Origin: Palsa-1392 sp036490335
Lineage (GTDB): Bacteria > Verrucomicrobiota > Verrucomicrobiia > Chthoniobacterales > UBA10450
Length of the DNA: 64,000 nt
NCBI GenBank assembly: GCA_036490335.1
Contig: DASXEB010000002.1
Span: 186,001-250,000, forward strand
Direction of reading: 5' to 3'
Positions 1-10,044 of this stretch are shown here, one piece after another. The notes under the pieces are model-generated. The model was given only the letters and a program-made list of their open reading frames with translations, did not search any database and was not told the DNA's origin. The translations under genes were made by a program, and so were the position numbers. Every line of letters begins with the position of its first letter. The first letter of the stretch is position 1.

Positions 1-153
1 GAGATGAATAAGGACCGCTTCCGTGTCGCGGTCGAGATCTGCTATTCCTCCACCCTCGGGGAATGCTGGACGCTGCGGAGCGACGCCTACACCAGCTCGA
101 CGACGGAGACGCGCGCCTGCCCGACGCCCTCGGCGCGGACGTTCGAGCAGTAG
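1..153 (+). CDS. C-terminal end of an unidentified protein (cut by window start)
   Basis: Frame 1 is open from the first base to a TAG at 151-153, giving about 50 residues. The end of the protein contains two cysteine positions (EICYSS and GECWTL) and a Ser/Thr-rich tail ending in RTFEQ. The upstream part lies outside the window, so neither start nor family can be determined. The short gap before the next gene and the same strand would allow an operon, but no ribosome binding site decides this. Product unknown; only the reading frame is supported. Confidence 0.5.
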   Translation, partial: EMNKDRFRVAVEICYSSTLGECWTLRSDAYTSSTTETRACPTPSARTFEQ

Positions 154-231
154 CCGCGGCGGACAATAATTGCGTGCATCGGTCGCGCGCGGATGGTTTC
201 ATGATCGCCGGGGAGATGCGGCTCCTTCGCC

Positions 232-2044
232 ATGACTGAAAATTTTTTCGCAGAGCTGAAACGGCGCAACGTCCTTCGTTTCGCCGGGCTTTATCTCGTC
301 GGCGCGTGGCTGCTCACGCAGGTCGCGAGCACGGTCCTGCCGATGTTCGGCGCGCCGGAGTGGCTCCCGCGCACGATCGTGATTCTGCTCGCGATCGGCT
401 TCCCTGCCCGCGCTCGTCTTTAGTTGGATCTTTGAGCTGACCCCGGAAGGTTTGAAGCGCGACGACGAGGTCCCGCCCGGGCAATCGATCGCGCCCCAGA
501 CCGGCCGTCGGATGGATCGCATGATCATGGTCGTGCTCGCGCTCGCGCTCGGTTATTTTTGTTTCGATAAATTCGTCCTCGCTCCCCGGCGCGAAGCGGC
601 GCTCGTGGCGGCCGCAGCTTTGCCTAACGAGCAAAGGAGTGCGATCAGCCCGAAGTCGATCGCGGTCCTGCCTTTTGAGAACCTGAGCGACGACAAAGGC
701 AACGCCTACTTCAGCGACGGCGTGACGGAGGAGATCCTGAACGCGCTTGCCCAGATACCGAATCTCAAGGTCGCGGCGCGGCGCTCGGCCTTTCAATTCA
801 AGGGCGCCGATCTCGACCTGCGCAAGATCGGCCAGATGCTCGGGGTGGCGCACATTCTCGAGGGCAGTTTGCAAAAGGCGGGCGATGAAGTGCGCATCAA
901 TGTCCAACTGGTCGATGCCGCGGACGGCTTGCAATCGTGGTCGGAGAAATACGATCGCAAGCTCGACAATGTTTTCGCGGTCGAAGACGAGATTTCCCGG
1001 GCGATCGCGAGCAAACTGCGCGTGCAACTAACCGGCGGCGGCGGGCAGCCTCTCGTCGCCGATCGCACGACGAATCCCCAGGCGCATGAGTTATACCTGC
1101 GCGGGTTGACGCTGCTCGCGGCGCGCGGTTCCGGTTTGCGCGACGCGGCGGACGCTTTCCGGGAGGCGGTGAAGCTCGACCCGGATTACGCGCAGGCGTG
1201 GGGCGGTTTGGCGGAGGCGGAGATTCTTTTCCCCGCCTACGGGCTTGGTTCGTTTGCAACGGTCGTGCCGCAAGCGGAGGCCGCCGCGCAACGCTCCATC
1301 GCGCTCGATCCGAACGCCGCTTCCGGTTACGTCGCGCTCGGTCTCGCCGACACTTTCCGCTGCCAGTGGCCTGAGGCGGACAAGGCTTTTCGCCGCGCCC
1401 TCGTTCTCGCGCCGGGCGACGCCGAAGCGGTCAATCAATATGGGCAATTCCTCAGCACAGTTGGGCAACTCGAGCCCGCCCTGCATGAGATCGAACGCGC
1501 GCAGCAGCTCGACCCGCTCTCCCCGATTATCGGAGTGATCCGCGCCGGGATGCTCGGGGAGCTGCGCCGTTACGACGAGGCGAAGGCGCAGATCGACAGC
1601 GTGCTCGCTTCTCATCCTGGCTTCCCACCGGCCCAGGCGACGGCGGCGTTTCTCGCGATCGAGCGCAAAGATTACCCAACCGTGGAGGCGCATCTGCGCG
1701 CCACCTTTCGCCTGACCGGCGGTAACCCGGACGCCCCCGCGATCATTGCGCGCGGCATGGCCGATCCCACGCAACGCGCCGCCGCTCTCCACAGTCTCGA
1801 GACCGCCCGCGCAAACTCCGGCCTGCTCGCTGATCCGATGTCTTATGCGGTTTACCTCATGGCGCTGGGCGACCGCGACCGCGCCCTCGACCAACTGGAA
1901 ATCTACGCTGAAAAACACACCAGCAGCTTTGGCGCACTCGTCTGGGATTCGTCCTTCGATCCGTTGCGGAGCGATCCCCGCTTCAAGGCGGCCCTGACGA
2001 GGCTGGGCCTTCCCTACGTGCCGCCGCCCGACGCGGAGCCGTGA
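232..2044 (+). pseudogene. TolB/FlgO-like N-domain plus TPR membrane protein, split by a frameshift
   Basis: The first piece (232-423) starts MTENFFAELKRRNVLRFAG, the usual start of a family with two membrane helices followed by GFPxALVFSWxFELTPEGLKR. Here that passage is broken: GIGFP continues into a stop at 421. The expected LVFSWIFELTPEGLKRDD is read in another frame from about base 404. One extra C or two missing bases near 400-412 explain it. After the shift come a third membrane helix, a TolB/FlgO-like domain (SIAVLPFENLSDD, then FSDGVTEEIL, about 120 residues) and several TPR units to the end. Family members assemble protein complexes, but no specific role can be read here. It may be a true pseudogene, a sequencing error or a recoded gene. 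An octamer copy at 623 encodes LPNEQ in the linker. Confidence 0.75.
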
Positions 2045-2217
2045 GAAGCAGGCGCCGCCTGCGACCGCTTCCCGGCCTAACGAGTGAAGGAGCGCGCCAT
2101 GCCCCTTCGCGCCGCGCCGCGCCGCGAAAGTCCTGCCCGGGATTTGAACGAACGAAGAAGCGGCAACTTCAGGCCATCCGAAGCCGGCCGGCCAAACGAA
2201 CTGTCTAGGAGAATACA

Positions 2218-2769
2218 ATGAGCGCGCAAACAGCCAGCGGGACAGTCGGGAAAGCGAGCGGTTGGTCGATGCTCTGGGGCATCGTCATGCTTTTTTGTGG
2301 AATGCTCGCGATCATCATGCCGCTGGCCACCTCGATCGCCGTCGTGCTCCTGCTCGCGTGGCTGATTCTATTCGCGGCCGTGTCCCACCTTATCTTCGCC
2401 TTCCATACCCATGGCATCGGCGGCGTCCTTTGGCAGATCCTGCTCGCTCTTCTTTATGGCGCGGTGGGAGTTTATCTGCTCATGAAACCGCTCCTCGGCG
2501 TCGTTTCGCTCACCCTCGTCGCGGCCGTCTTTCTTCTCTGCGAAGGAGTGATCGAGCTCATCTTCTACTTCCGCATCCGCCACGTCCGCCGCGCCGGTTG
2601 GGTCCTGGTCAATGGAATCATCACCCTCATTCTCGGCATTCTTATCTGGGCGCAATGCCCGGCCAGCGCGCTTTGGGTCATCGGGACGCTGGTTGGGATC
2701 AGCCTCATCTTTAGCGGCGTCTCGCGCCTCATGCTTTCGGCCACGATCCGCCATTTGAGCCCCGCCTAG
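2218..2769 (+). CDS. HdeD/DUF308-type integral membrane protein
   Basis: 183 residues forming about six hydrophobic helices. The pattern fits the HdeD family: WSMLWGIVMLFCGMLAIIMP near the N-terminus, a central GAVGVYLLMKPL, and RAGWVLVNGIITLILGILIW followed by a final helix. In enterobacteria HdeD is linked to acid resistance; elsewhere the function is unknown and cannot be inferred here. The start is supported by AGGAGAATACA just upstream. It stands alone between the TPR gene and the cyclase gene, with octamer copies on both sides (2076 and 2792). Confidence 0.8.
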   Translation: MSAQTASGTVGKASGWSMLWGIVMLFCGMLAIIMPLATSIAVVLLLAWLILFAAVSHLIFAFHTHGIGGVLWQILLALLYGAVGVYLLMKPLLGVVSLTLVAAVFLLCEGVIELIFYFRIRHVRRAGWVLVNGIITLILGILIWAQCPASALWVIGTLVGISLIFSGVSRLMLSATIRHLSPA

Positions 2770-3015
2770 ATCGTTCCGCGGTTGCGAATCGCCTAACGAG
2801 TAAAGGACCGGCGGAGAGCCTGCCGCGCCGGGCCCCCGAAAGAAAAATCGTGCATTGGCGGCTCGCGAGTGATTTGATAGTGAGCAGACATGGCCAAAGC
2901 CGCGACTCCTGAGCCATGAACCTGCGCAATCTCTCCGCGCAGCAAAAGCGCCGCGATCTCGCCCATGCGGCCGGGCTCCATCTCGTCGGCGCGCGGCGGC
3001 CGGCACAGGTTTCCT

Positions 3016-5541
3016 ATGACACCTGACTCCGGGGACAGCCTTAAGCTGGAAATCGGGCACGTCTTGTTTCTCGACATTGTCGGCTACTCGAAACTCCTGA
3101 TCGACGAACAAAAAGACCGGCTCCGCCACCTGACCGAGATCGTGCTGGCCACGTCGCAGGTTGCGGAGTCAACCAACGAGCAGCTCGTCAGGCTCCCGAC
3201 CGGCGATGGGATGGCGCTGGTCTTTCGCGAGAGCGCGGAGGAACCGGTCCGTTGCGCGCTGGAGATCGCTCAAGTGCTGAAAGCGCGCCCCGAGATTCCG
3301 GTGCGGATGGGGATTCACAGCGGACCGGTCAGCGAAATGACCGATGTGAGCGGGCGCTCTAACCTCGCGGGGGCCGGGATCAACATGGCGCAGCGGGTGA
3401 TGGATTGCGGCGACGCCGGTCACATCCTGCTCTCCAAACATGTCGCGGAAGATTTGCAGCATTTCGGCCATTGGAAGCCGCAACTCCACGACCTCGGCGA
3501 ATGCCAGGTGAAACATGGCGTCCGCATCGGCATTGTTAACCTTTACCACGACGGAATTGGCAATCCTCATATTCCAAAGAAGCTCCGGCAGGCAAAAGCA
3601 GCCCGCCTGGCAAAGCTCGGGAAAATTGCGATCCCCGTCTTCCTCTTCCTCATCCTCTTCCTCATATTAGGCGGCCTCTACTACCGCTCGCGTCAAAACA
3701 AACCACTAACCGACAAAGACACGATCGTCCTCGCCGATTTCACGAACACAACCGGCGACCCCGTCTTCGACAACACCCTCCGACAGGGATTGGCATCGCA
3801 ACTGGAGCAATCGCCCTTTTTGAGCCTTGTTTCGGACGAACGCATCGCGCAAACGCTCGCCTTGATGTCCAAACCCAAAGATTCCCCACTCACGCCGGAG
3901 CTGGCCCGCGAAGTTGGCCAGCGCACGGACAGCGCGGCCACGATCGAAGGCTCGATCGCGAGTTTGGGCAGCGAATATGTCGTCGGTCTGAAGGCGGTGA
4001 ACTGCAACACCGGCGATCTGCTCGCGCAGGAGCAAGTCACGGCCAACGGGAAAGAGCAGGTGCTGAAAGCCCTCGGTCAGGCGGCGACCAGCTTGCGCCG
4101 GAAATTGGGCGAATCATTGGCCTCGATCCAGAAATACGACGCGTTGCCCGAAGACGTCACCACTCCGTCGCTCGAGGCGCTGCAAGCCTATTCCCTCGGG
4201 ATGAAGGCTTATGACGTGACGAGCGATTTCGTCGCCGCTTTGCCTTTTTTTCAAAGGGCCTCCACCCTGGATCCAAACTTTGCCATGGCTTATCTGCGTT
4301 TGGCTGAATGCTACCAACCCCAGGGTGAGCTGGCGGTCGCAACGGAAGACGCAAGCAAAGCCTACCAGTTGCGTGAGCGAACGAGCGATCGGGAGAAGCT
4401 GCACATTTCCACCTTCTACGAATACGTGGTGACGGGAAACCTGGAGGCCGCTCGCAGAGCCTGCGATTTGTTTGCGCAGACTTATCCTCGTGATGAAGAC
4501 GCTCGCCTGTATCTGTGGCTCATCTACACCGGTTTGGGAGATTACGAAAAAGCTCATCAGGCAGCGCAGGATGCGTTCCGGATCAATCCTGCGAGTGGAA
4601 ACAATCTCGTCAATCTCATGTTCGCCGACCAATGGCTCGGCCGCATCGCTCAGTCCAGGTCCACGCTCCAGGATGCGCGGGCCCATAATGTTGACTCACC
4701 CTGGGTTGCTTTCATCGTTTATATGCTGGATTTCATGCAACACGATGCCGCAGACATGGAAAAACAGGCCTCGGCCTCCATGGGAACGCCCGGGGTCGAA
4801 GATCAGATGCTTTTCCTCGAATCAGAGACTGCGGCTTACGAAGGAAAGTATGGCAAAGCCCGCGACCTGACCCGCCAGGCCGCCGACTCCGCGCGACGAG
4901 CGCAGGAAAAGGAAACCGCCTCGGAATATGAGGGACACAACGCGCTCCGCGAAGCCCTCGTCGGCGATATGACTCCCGCGAAGGAAGACGCGCAGTCAGC
5001 GATTGCGGAAGTAAAAGGCAAAAACGGCGAGGGTTTCTCCGCCATTGCCTTCGCCCTTGCCGGCGATTCCGCAAACGCCGCTCGCCTCGCGGACGATCTG
5101 GCCAAACGGTTCCCGCAAGACACCATTATTCAGTTCGAATACCTGCCGATGGTCCAGGCCGCTCTCGCGCTCAATCGCGGTGATTCAGCGAGCGCGCTGC
5201 AAGCCCTGGCCGTGGCTGCGCCCTACGAATTGGGCCACACGAACGATGACTTCACCTTCGCGCTTTATCCCGTCTATCTGCGCGGCGAAGCGTATTTGGC
5301 CGCGAAAAAAGGCGACGCCGCGGCCGGCGAGTTCGAAAAAATACTCGATCACCCCGGCGTGGTCGGAAATGAGCCAATCGGCGCGCTCGCCCACTTGGGT
5401 CTCGGCCGCGCCTGCGTGTTATCCGGCGATTCCGCGAAAGCAAAGACTGCCTACCAGGATTTCTTCGCTCTCTGGAAAAATGCCGACCCCGGCGTCCCGG
5501 TCCTAGAGCAAGCCAGAGCGGAGTACGCAAAGCTGCAATAA
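3016..5541 (+). CDS. Class III adenylate/guanylate cyclase fused to a TPR domain
   Basis: About 841 residues. Residues 10-170 form a class III cyclase domain. The two metal-binding aspartates appear in FLDIVGYSKLL and LPTGDGMALVF, and the transition-state Asn and Arg in GINMAQRV, so catalysis is plausible. A single membrane helix lies near residues 205-228 (IPVFLFLILFLILGGL). Outside it is a domain starting DTIVLADFTNTTGDPVFD, then TPR units from about residue 370 to the end. The start is ATG 3016, not the longer frame from 2965, because the paralogue at 34875 begins at the same point (MPTDSEPDLKPEIGH). Likely a membrane sensor making a cyclic nucleotide; the signal is unknown. Confidence 0.85.
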   Translation: MTPDSGDSLKLEIGHVLFLDIVGYSKLLIDEQKDRLRHLTEIVLATSQVAESTNEQLVRLPTGDGMALVFRESAEEPVRCALEIAQVLKARPEIPVRMGIHSGPVSEMTDVSGRSNLAGAGINMAQRVMDCGDAGHILLSKHVAEDLQHFGHWKPQLHDLGECQVKHGVRIGIVNLYHDGIGNPHIPKKLRQAKAARLAKLGKIAIPVFLFLILFLILGGLYYRSRQNKPLTDKDTIVLADFTNTTGDPVFDNTLRQGLASQLEQSPFLSLVSDERIAQTLALMSKPKDSPLTPELAREVGQRTDSAATIEGSIASLGSEYVVGLKAVNCNTGDLLAQEQVTANGKEQVLKALGQAATSLRRKLGESLASIQKYDALPEDVTTPSLEALQAYSLGMKAYDVTSDFVAALPFFQRASTLDPNFAMAYLRLAECYQPQGELAVATEDASKAYQLRERTSDREKLHISTFYEYVVTGNLEAARRACDLFAQTYPRDEDARLYLWLIYTGLGDYEKAHQAAQDAFRINPASGNNLVNLMFADQWLGRIAQSRSTLQDARAHNVDSPWVAFIVYMLDFMQHDAADMEKQASASMGTPGVEDQMLFLESETAAYEGKYGKARDLTRQAADSARRAQEKETASEYEGHNALREALVGDMTPAKEDAQSAIAEVKGKNGEGFSAIAFALAGDSANAARLADDLAKRFPQDTIIQFEYLPMVQAALALNRGDSASALQALAVAAPYELGHTNDDFTFALYPVYLRGEAYLAAKKGDAAAGEFEKILDHPGVVGNEPIGALAHLGLGRACVLSGDSAKAKTAYQDFFALWKNADPGVPVLEQARAEYAKLQ

Positions 5542-5604
5542 ATTTTCCACCGGGCCGATCGGCGTCAGCCTCAAGTTCGAGCCATTACTTGCCCGAGCCA
5601 ACTA

Positions 5605-6834
5605 TCAGGTCGCGCGGGCCAGCTCCGGCTCCCCACGCTTCCGTTTCGCCCAAAGCACGAACAAACCCGCCATCAAAGCACAGGCAACGAAGCCGAGGCC
5701 GCCGTCCGCCAGATACATCAACGCCAACCCGCCGGCGCCGTAAACGTGGCCATCCAAAAGCTGCATATAAGTGATCGGCAACGCCGAGGCGCAACAGAGC
5801 AACCCAAATTGAGTGGCGGCGAATGGGTTGTTCTTGCCCAGCGATTGCAGGGCCACGACATTAACCGTCGCGAGCGCGGCGGCCTGGGCGATATTCTGTC
5901 CCGTGATGGCGAGACCAAAGAACGTCGGCGTGCGCGGCGCGATGATGAGACTAAGGGTGAAAAGAGCGCCAAGGAAACCAATCCCAAGATAAAGCCACCG
6001 TGCCGGAGCCCGGCCGGCCAGCGGCGGCACGAGCAGGCTCCCAACCAGCCCGGCGCCGATCCCCGCCGCGCCGCCCATCAGCGAAACAAAGCTCTCGCTC
6101 GCGTGATAATCGCCTCCGAGGCCACCCAGAGTGTTGGTCAAGGCAAACGACGCGTCCGGCACCGCGAAAAGCAACAAAGTTTGCAACACAACCGGCCGGC
6201 GGACGAGCGCCGCCAGGTCTTTGAAGAACTGGCCGAAACTTTCGCTCGCGAGACGGCGATCGGGGGGCGGCGCCGGGGTGCGGAGATAAATCAGGAGCCC
6301 GATGAGGTTCGGCGCCGCCAGGGCCGCCGCCGCCGCCGGCACCGGCAGGGCGCGGATCGCCCACATCCCCGCCGCGGCGATGACCCCGAAGCCGCCGACG
6401 TTGGCGATGTTCATCCAGGCCCCGAGAGTTGCATCTTTTTCCTTCGCGACCAGGGTTCCAAACCAACCGCCGATCGCGATCGTATTCCCGGACGCCCCAA
6501 GCGAAGAACAGACAAGGGCCACGCCGAGGAGGCCGAGATTCGAGCCCGCCAGCACGACCGCGAACGCGCTCGCCGTGGCGAAGAGCGTGGAAGCGATCGC
6601 ATAAGTGCGGCGGCTAAACCAAAGGTCGAAGACCGGCCCGAGCAGAAAAATGAGAAAGGTCGGGACGAGCGCGAGCGTGGTCAGCTCGGCGATGACCGGT
6701 TCCGGGACGTGCCGGGCGGCGAGCCATTGCGGCATGGTGAGAAGCGCGAGCCCGCCGGTCAGGCCGAGCGGCAGATTAGCCAGCCCGAGGAGCCAGACCG
6801 GCAGCGTCTTTCCCTGGCGCGCGCGAGGGTTCAC
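5605..6834 (-). CDS. MFS transporter
   Basis: The hydrophobic part starts at LPVWLLGLANLPLGLTGG and forms about 12 membrane helices with a central cytoplasmic loop around APPPDRRLASESF. The layout fits the major facilitator superfamily, with some likeness to AmpG-type permeases (DLWFSRRTYA after helix 2). The frame is open back to 7152, but that extension is Arg/Ser-rich and runs through octamer 6875, so it looks non-coding. A GTG at 6834 gives about 409 residues, the usual family length. No good ribosome binding site supports any start. Substrate cannot be read. TPR/cyclase genes lie upstream on the other strand. Confidence 0.7.
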   Translation of the reverse strand: MNPRARQGKTLPVWLLGLANLPLGLTGGLALLTMPQWLAARHVPEPVIAELTTLALVPTFLIFLLGPVFDLWFSRRTYAIASTLFATASAFAVVLAGSNLGLLGVALVCSSLGASGNTIAIGGWFGTLVAKEKDATLGAWMNIANVGGFGVIAAAGMWAIRALPVPAAAAALAAPNLIGLLIYLRTPAPPPDRRLASESFGQFFKDLAALVRRPVVLQTLLLFAVPDASFALTNTLGGLGGDYHASESFVSLMGGAAGIGAGLVGSLLVPPLAGRAPARWLYLGIGFLGALFTLSLIIAPRTPTFFGLAITGQNIAQAAALATVNVVALQSLGKNNPFAATQFGLLCCASALPITYMQLLDGHVYGAGGLALMYLADGGLGFVACALMAGLFVLWAKRKRGEPELARAT

Positions 6835-7149
6835 AAGCGGAAAGAAGCGGCGCGCGGAGGACGAAACTTCATGGCCTAACGAGAATAAGACGCGCCGCCG
6901 CCGTGGGCGTGAGGGAGGAGAGCGGAAAAATCGGAGCAAGCCCGGCTTCGGCGGCTCCCTTGCCTTTTGCGCAAATGAAAAGCCGCGCCCGGAAGCGAAA
7001 CACAGGCCTGAGGCGGCATGGGCCGAGAATAGCGAGCCGACACCTCCTGTCGAGGAATGATTGGCCGTATTACAAAGTTGGCAGGCGGCATTCCGTAAAT
7101 TTTTACAGAGGCGGCGGTCCAAACCTGCGATTACGCCGCGGCGGCGCCG

Positions 7150-7450
7150 CAATGACGCGTAATCAGGCCGAAAAAATGATCCTGGCGCTGTAGCGCCACC
7201 CGATCACGCCGGAAAAATGATCCTCAGGCTCTAGCGCCAGCCGATCACGTGGGAAAAATAATCCCCGCAATGTATTCACGCGCGATTACTTCGAAAAAAT
7301 ATTTCTCGCGACCTGGTTACGCGTAAACAGGCCGAAAGAAACTTTCTCGCGAGCTAGTTACGCGTAAACAGACGAAAAAAAAGATTCTCGCGAGCTGATT
7401 ACGCGGAAAAACGGCGAAAAAAGAATTCTCGCGACCTCCCCGCGCGGAAA
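7150..7450. repeat. Degenerate 41-bp tandem repeat array, about 7 units
   Basis: Equivalent bases recur at 7161, 7202, 7243, 7284, 7325, 7366 and 7407, exactly 41 apart. Each unit has an acgcgtaa/gatcacg-like box, a run of five to seven A, and a tctcgcga- or gcgctgta-like box. Units diverge from left to right; the last three are closest to each other. The array fills part of a 770-base gap between the MFS gene and the gene ending at 7608. No other feature is seen in that gap. Units have no separate repeat and spacer parts, so it is not a CRISPR. Confidence 0.85.
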
Positions 7451-7607
7451 GACAGGCCAGGGAAAGCCGCGGCGGCCGGTTTCGCCCGGGCGACGAGGAT
7501 CCGATTGTCCCCTTCCCGTCCCGCGGCTCGCGGAGCAGGATTGCGCGGCTCCCGTCCCCTTCCCCGACTCGAGCGCGGCAAAAATCTCAGCCGGGCCGCT
7601 TCCCCAC

Positions 7608-8144
7608 CTAGGGCGGCGGGATATTCAGACCCTGAAGCCAGCGCCGGTCCACAAAATCCGTCCAAACGAGCGAACGCTTCACCATCGAGTCGCGATACGG
7701 CGGCGGCAAACCGAGCGCCGCGCTGATCAGCTCCTTGGCCGCCGCCCGGACCGCCTCCTCGCCGGCAATCGTCGGCGGCTCGTCAAGATAAACATCGTAG
7801 GCATCGGTGAAGCGGTGGTTGGCCAGTTTCCAGGGCAGCGCGCCCGCCAAAAAACGCACCACCGTCGGCAGGTCGTGCACCGTCCCGTCGACCGGGTTGC
7901 GGATTTCCTCCGGCAGCTTCGCGGCTTCCGCCTCGGCCCAGGTCGCGAGCATCTGGACGTCATCGATATGGAAATTCTCGCAAGCGTGGTCGAGATAGCG
8001 CCATCCCTGGTATTCGAGCAGCCAATCGCAAAACCGATACGGGTCTTCGAAGATGTAATCGTTAAAAATGTTTACATCGACGGTCACCACCTCCTCACCA
8101 AAATAAAACGTGTGCGGCGAAACTGCGCGGCCCATAATGCTCAT
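7608..8144 (-). CDS. Conserved-looking hypothetical protein
   Basis: About 178 residues starting MSIMGRAVSPHTFYFGEEVVTVD. It is soluble, acidic and rich in aromatic residues (DPYRFCDWLLEYQGWRYL), with no signal peptide or membrane segment. I recognise no family. The frame extends to 8177, but the ATG at 8144 looks more natural; a second ATG three codons on is also possible. The third-position GC is high, as expected of a real gene here. It ends just after the 41-bp array. Octamer copies 8279 and 8299 separate it from the dehydrogenase gene on the same strand. Confidence 0.6.
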   Translation of the reverse strand: MSIMGRAVSPHTFYFGEEVVTVDVNIFNDYIFEDPYRFCDWLLEYQGWRYLDHACENFHIDDVQMLATWAEAEAAKLPEEIRNPVDGTVHDLPTVVRFLAGALPWKLANHRFTDAYDVYLDEPPTIAGEEAVRAAAKELISAALGLPPPYRDSMVKRSLVWTDFVDRRWLQGLNIPPP

Positions 8145-8281
8145 GAAACTACAACCCGGACCCAATGGCAACCCCAATGCCGCCGTTCCCTCGCATCCGT
8201 CGCGGCCTTTGCGCGCCTCCGAGGTTGAAGAGCGGCCGGGGGAAGAACTTTCTTCGCCAGACTCCTCCGGTCCTTTATTCG

Positions 8282-9313
8282 TTAGGCAGCCCTTTGGTCG
8301 TTAGGCATGATCAGGACGACGCGGAAACGCGCCTTCCCGCTCTGCATCTGTTCGTAAGCTTCGCCGACGCGCTCGAGCGGGTATCTTTCGATCATGGGGT
8401 GCACCTTCGTGAGCAAGCTGAATTCGAGGGTGTCCTGCGAATCTTTGGCCGTGCCGGAATACCAGCCGGCGACGGAACGGCGGCCGTTGATCATCGACAG
8501 CATGTTGATCGAGAGCGGCTCGTTCGGCGCGGCCGGGACGAGGAGCGTCCCGCCCGGCGCGAGGCCATCGACGAGGGCGGAGATTGCTTTCGCGTTGGGC
8601 GCGGTCGCGAGAATGACGCGCGCGCCGCCGAGCTTTTGCAACGCGGCCGCGGCATCGCCGCCCTCGGTATCGATGTAATGATGGGCGCCCAATTTTTCCG
8701 CGAGCGCTTCCTTATCCTTGCCGCGGTTCAGCGCGACGGTGCGGAAACCCATCTGGCGCGCGTATTGCACCCCGAGATGCCCGAGCCCGCCCACCCCGTG
8801 AATCGCGACGACGTCGCCGCCGCGCGCCCCGGAATTCCGCAGGGCGTTGTAAACCGTCACGCCCGCGCACATGAATGGTCCCGCTTCTTCCGGCGGCAGC
8901 TCGTCGGGAATCGCCGCCAGCGCGGTCGCGGGCGCGATCATGTATTCGGCATAGCCGCCGTCGAAATCAACCCCGGTGATTTTGCGATTCACGCACATCG
9001 CGAAGTCGCCGCGGCGACATTCTTCGCAGGTCAGGTCATGGCCGCCGTGCCAGCCGACCCCGACGCGCTGATCCTCCCTCCAGCCGATGACGCGCTCGCC
9101 TAACGAGTCGATCCGGCCCGCGATTTCGTGGCCGGGCACGCGCGGAAATTGGAGCCCGGGCCAGAGGCCGTCCTTCACCACCACGTCGCTGTGGCAAATG
9201 CCGCAGGCTTCGACTTTGACCCGCACTTCGCCTGCGCCCGGTTGCGGGAGGTCGCGCTCGACCATTTCAAAGTCGCCGCCCGGTTTGCTGATCTGTGCCG
9301 CTTTCATTTTCAT
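8282..9313 (-). CDS. Zinc-dependent alcohol dehydrogenase (MDR superfamily)
   Basis: 343 residues. The catalytic zinc site is seen in CGICHSDVVVKDG and GHEIAG near residues 37-65. The NAD(P) fold has GVGGLGHLGVQYARQMG near residues 175-190. The structural zinc loop reads GWHGGHDLTCEECRRGDFAMC: three of the usual four cysteines are present and the first is replaced by Asp. Close to AdhP/formaldehyde-dehydrogenase-like enzymes that oxidise primary alcohols or reduce aldehydes; substrate not determinable. The C-terminus ends in PNDQRAA, encoded by octamer 8299. Octamer 9099 lies inside and encodes SLGER. Confidence 0.9.
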   Translation of the reverse strand: MKMKAAQISKPGGDFEMVERDLPQPGAGEVRVKVEACGICHSDVVVKDGLWPGLQFPRVPGHEIAGRIDSLGERVIGWREDQRVGVGWHGGHDLTCEECRRGDFAMCVNRKITGVDFDGGYAEYMIAPATALAAIPDELPPEEAGPFMCAGVTVYNALRNSGARGGDVVAIHGVGGLGHLGVQYARQMGFRTVALNRGKDKEALAEKLGAHHYIDTEGGDAAAALQKLGGARVILATAPNAKAISALVDGLAPGGTLLVPAAPNEPLSINMLSMINGRRSVAGWYSGTAKDSQDTLEFSLLTKVHPMIERYPLERVGEAYEQMQSGKARFRVVLIMPNDQRAA

Positions 9314-9450
9314 GCTCGTAACCTTTCCATTTCAGCTTACACGAGCAGGGTAAGACTGGATCGGCCAAAGGCAACGGCCGCGCGGCGGTCAGCGGAGGTT
9401 TCGCGAACTAGCGCTCGCGGAAGTCGCGAGATGTAGTCCATTGAACCCGC

Positions 9451-10044
9451 ATGCCGAAAAAAGATCCCGAAATTTCACCTCGCCCCCGGCTCCTCGTCCT
9501 GGTCGATGAATCGAACGTCGGCAGCTCGGTGCGGACGGCGGGGCGCGGGCTCGATTGGCTGCGGTTGCGGAATTTTCTCGCGGGGGCGGAGTCGGGGCGG
9601 GAGTTGATCGAGATGGTGGTGTATGCCGGGTTGCCGCCGGCGATTCCGCTCTGGCAGGATGAGCGGGATCGGAAAAACAAGTTCATGTACTGGCTGCGCG
9701 CGAATGGGTTTCTCGTCGTGACGAAGGATGGCGCGCCGGCGGAAGAAGGCCATTACAAGGCGAACGTGGATGTGATGATGGCGATCGATGCGCTCGATCT
9801 CGCGACCGCGATGCGGCCCGAGGTGGTGATGATGGTGACGGGCGATGCGGATTTCGCTGATCTCGCGACGAAGCTGCGCCGGCGCGGGATTCGGGTGGAG
9901 GTGGCGTCGGTGGCGGCGAATTTGAGCGGGGTGCTGAAGGCCGCGGCCAACGCGGTGGTCGATCTTGCGCCCTTGTTTCGTACTTTCGAGATGTTGCCGG
10001 CGCCGGAGACGACTCCGGCCGCGCCGCGCCGGAAGCGGCCGTAA
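9451..10044 (+). CDS. NYN-domain (LabA/DUF88) putative ribonuclease
   Basis: 197 residues. The PIN-like NYN fold is indicated by acidic positions in the expected order: LVLVDESNVGSS near residue 18, KANVDVMMAIDALDL near 108, and MVTGDADFADLATKLRRRG near 130. Members are thought to be metal-dependent RNases acting on structured RNA. A Pro/Ala/Arg-rich tail (PETTPAAPRRKRP) could bind nucleic acid. Divergent from the dehydrogenase; its end is followed by an extended octamer at 10065. Partner and target RNA are unknown. Confidence 0.8.
   Translation: MPKKDPEISPRPRLLVLVDESNVGSSVRTAGRGLDWLRLRNFLAGAESGRELIEMVVYAGLPPAIPLWQDERDRKNKFMYWLRANGFLVVTKDGAPAEEGHYKANVDVMMAIDALDLATAMRPEVVMMVTGDADFADLATKLRRRGIRVEVASVAANLSGVLKAAANAVVDLAPLFRTFEMLPAPETTPAAPRRKRP

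Noticed and set aside
7150..7450. 41-bp array as a CRISPR
   Set aside because: Whole units are related; there are no constant repeats alternating with unique spacers and no cas genes.
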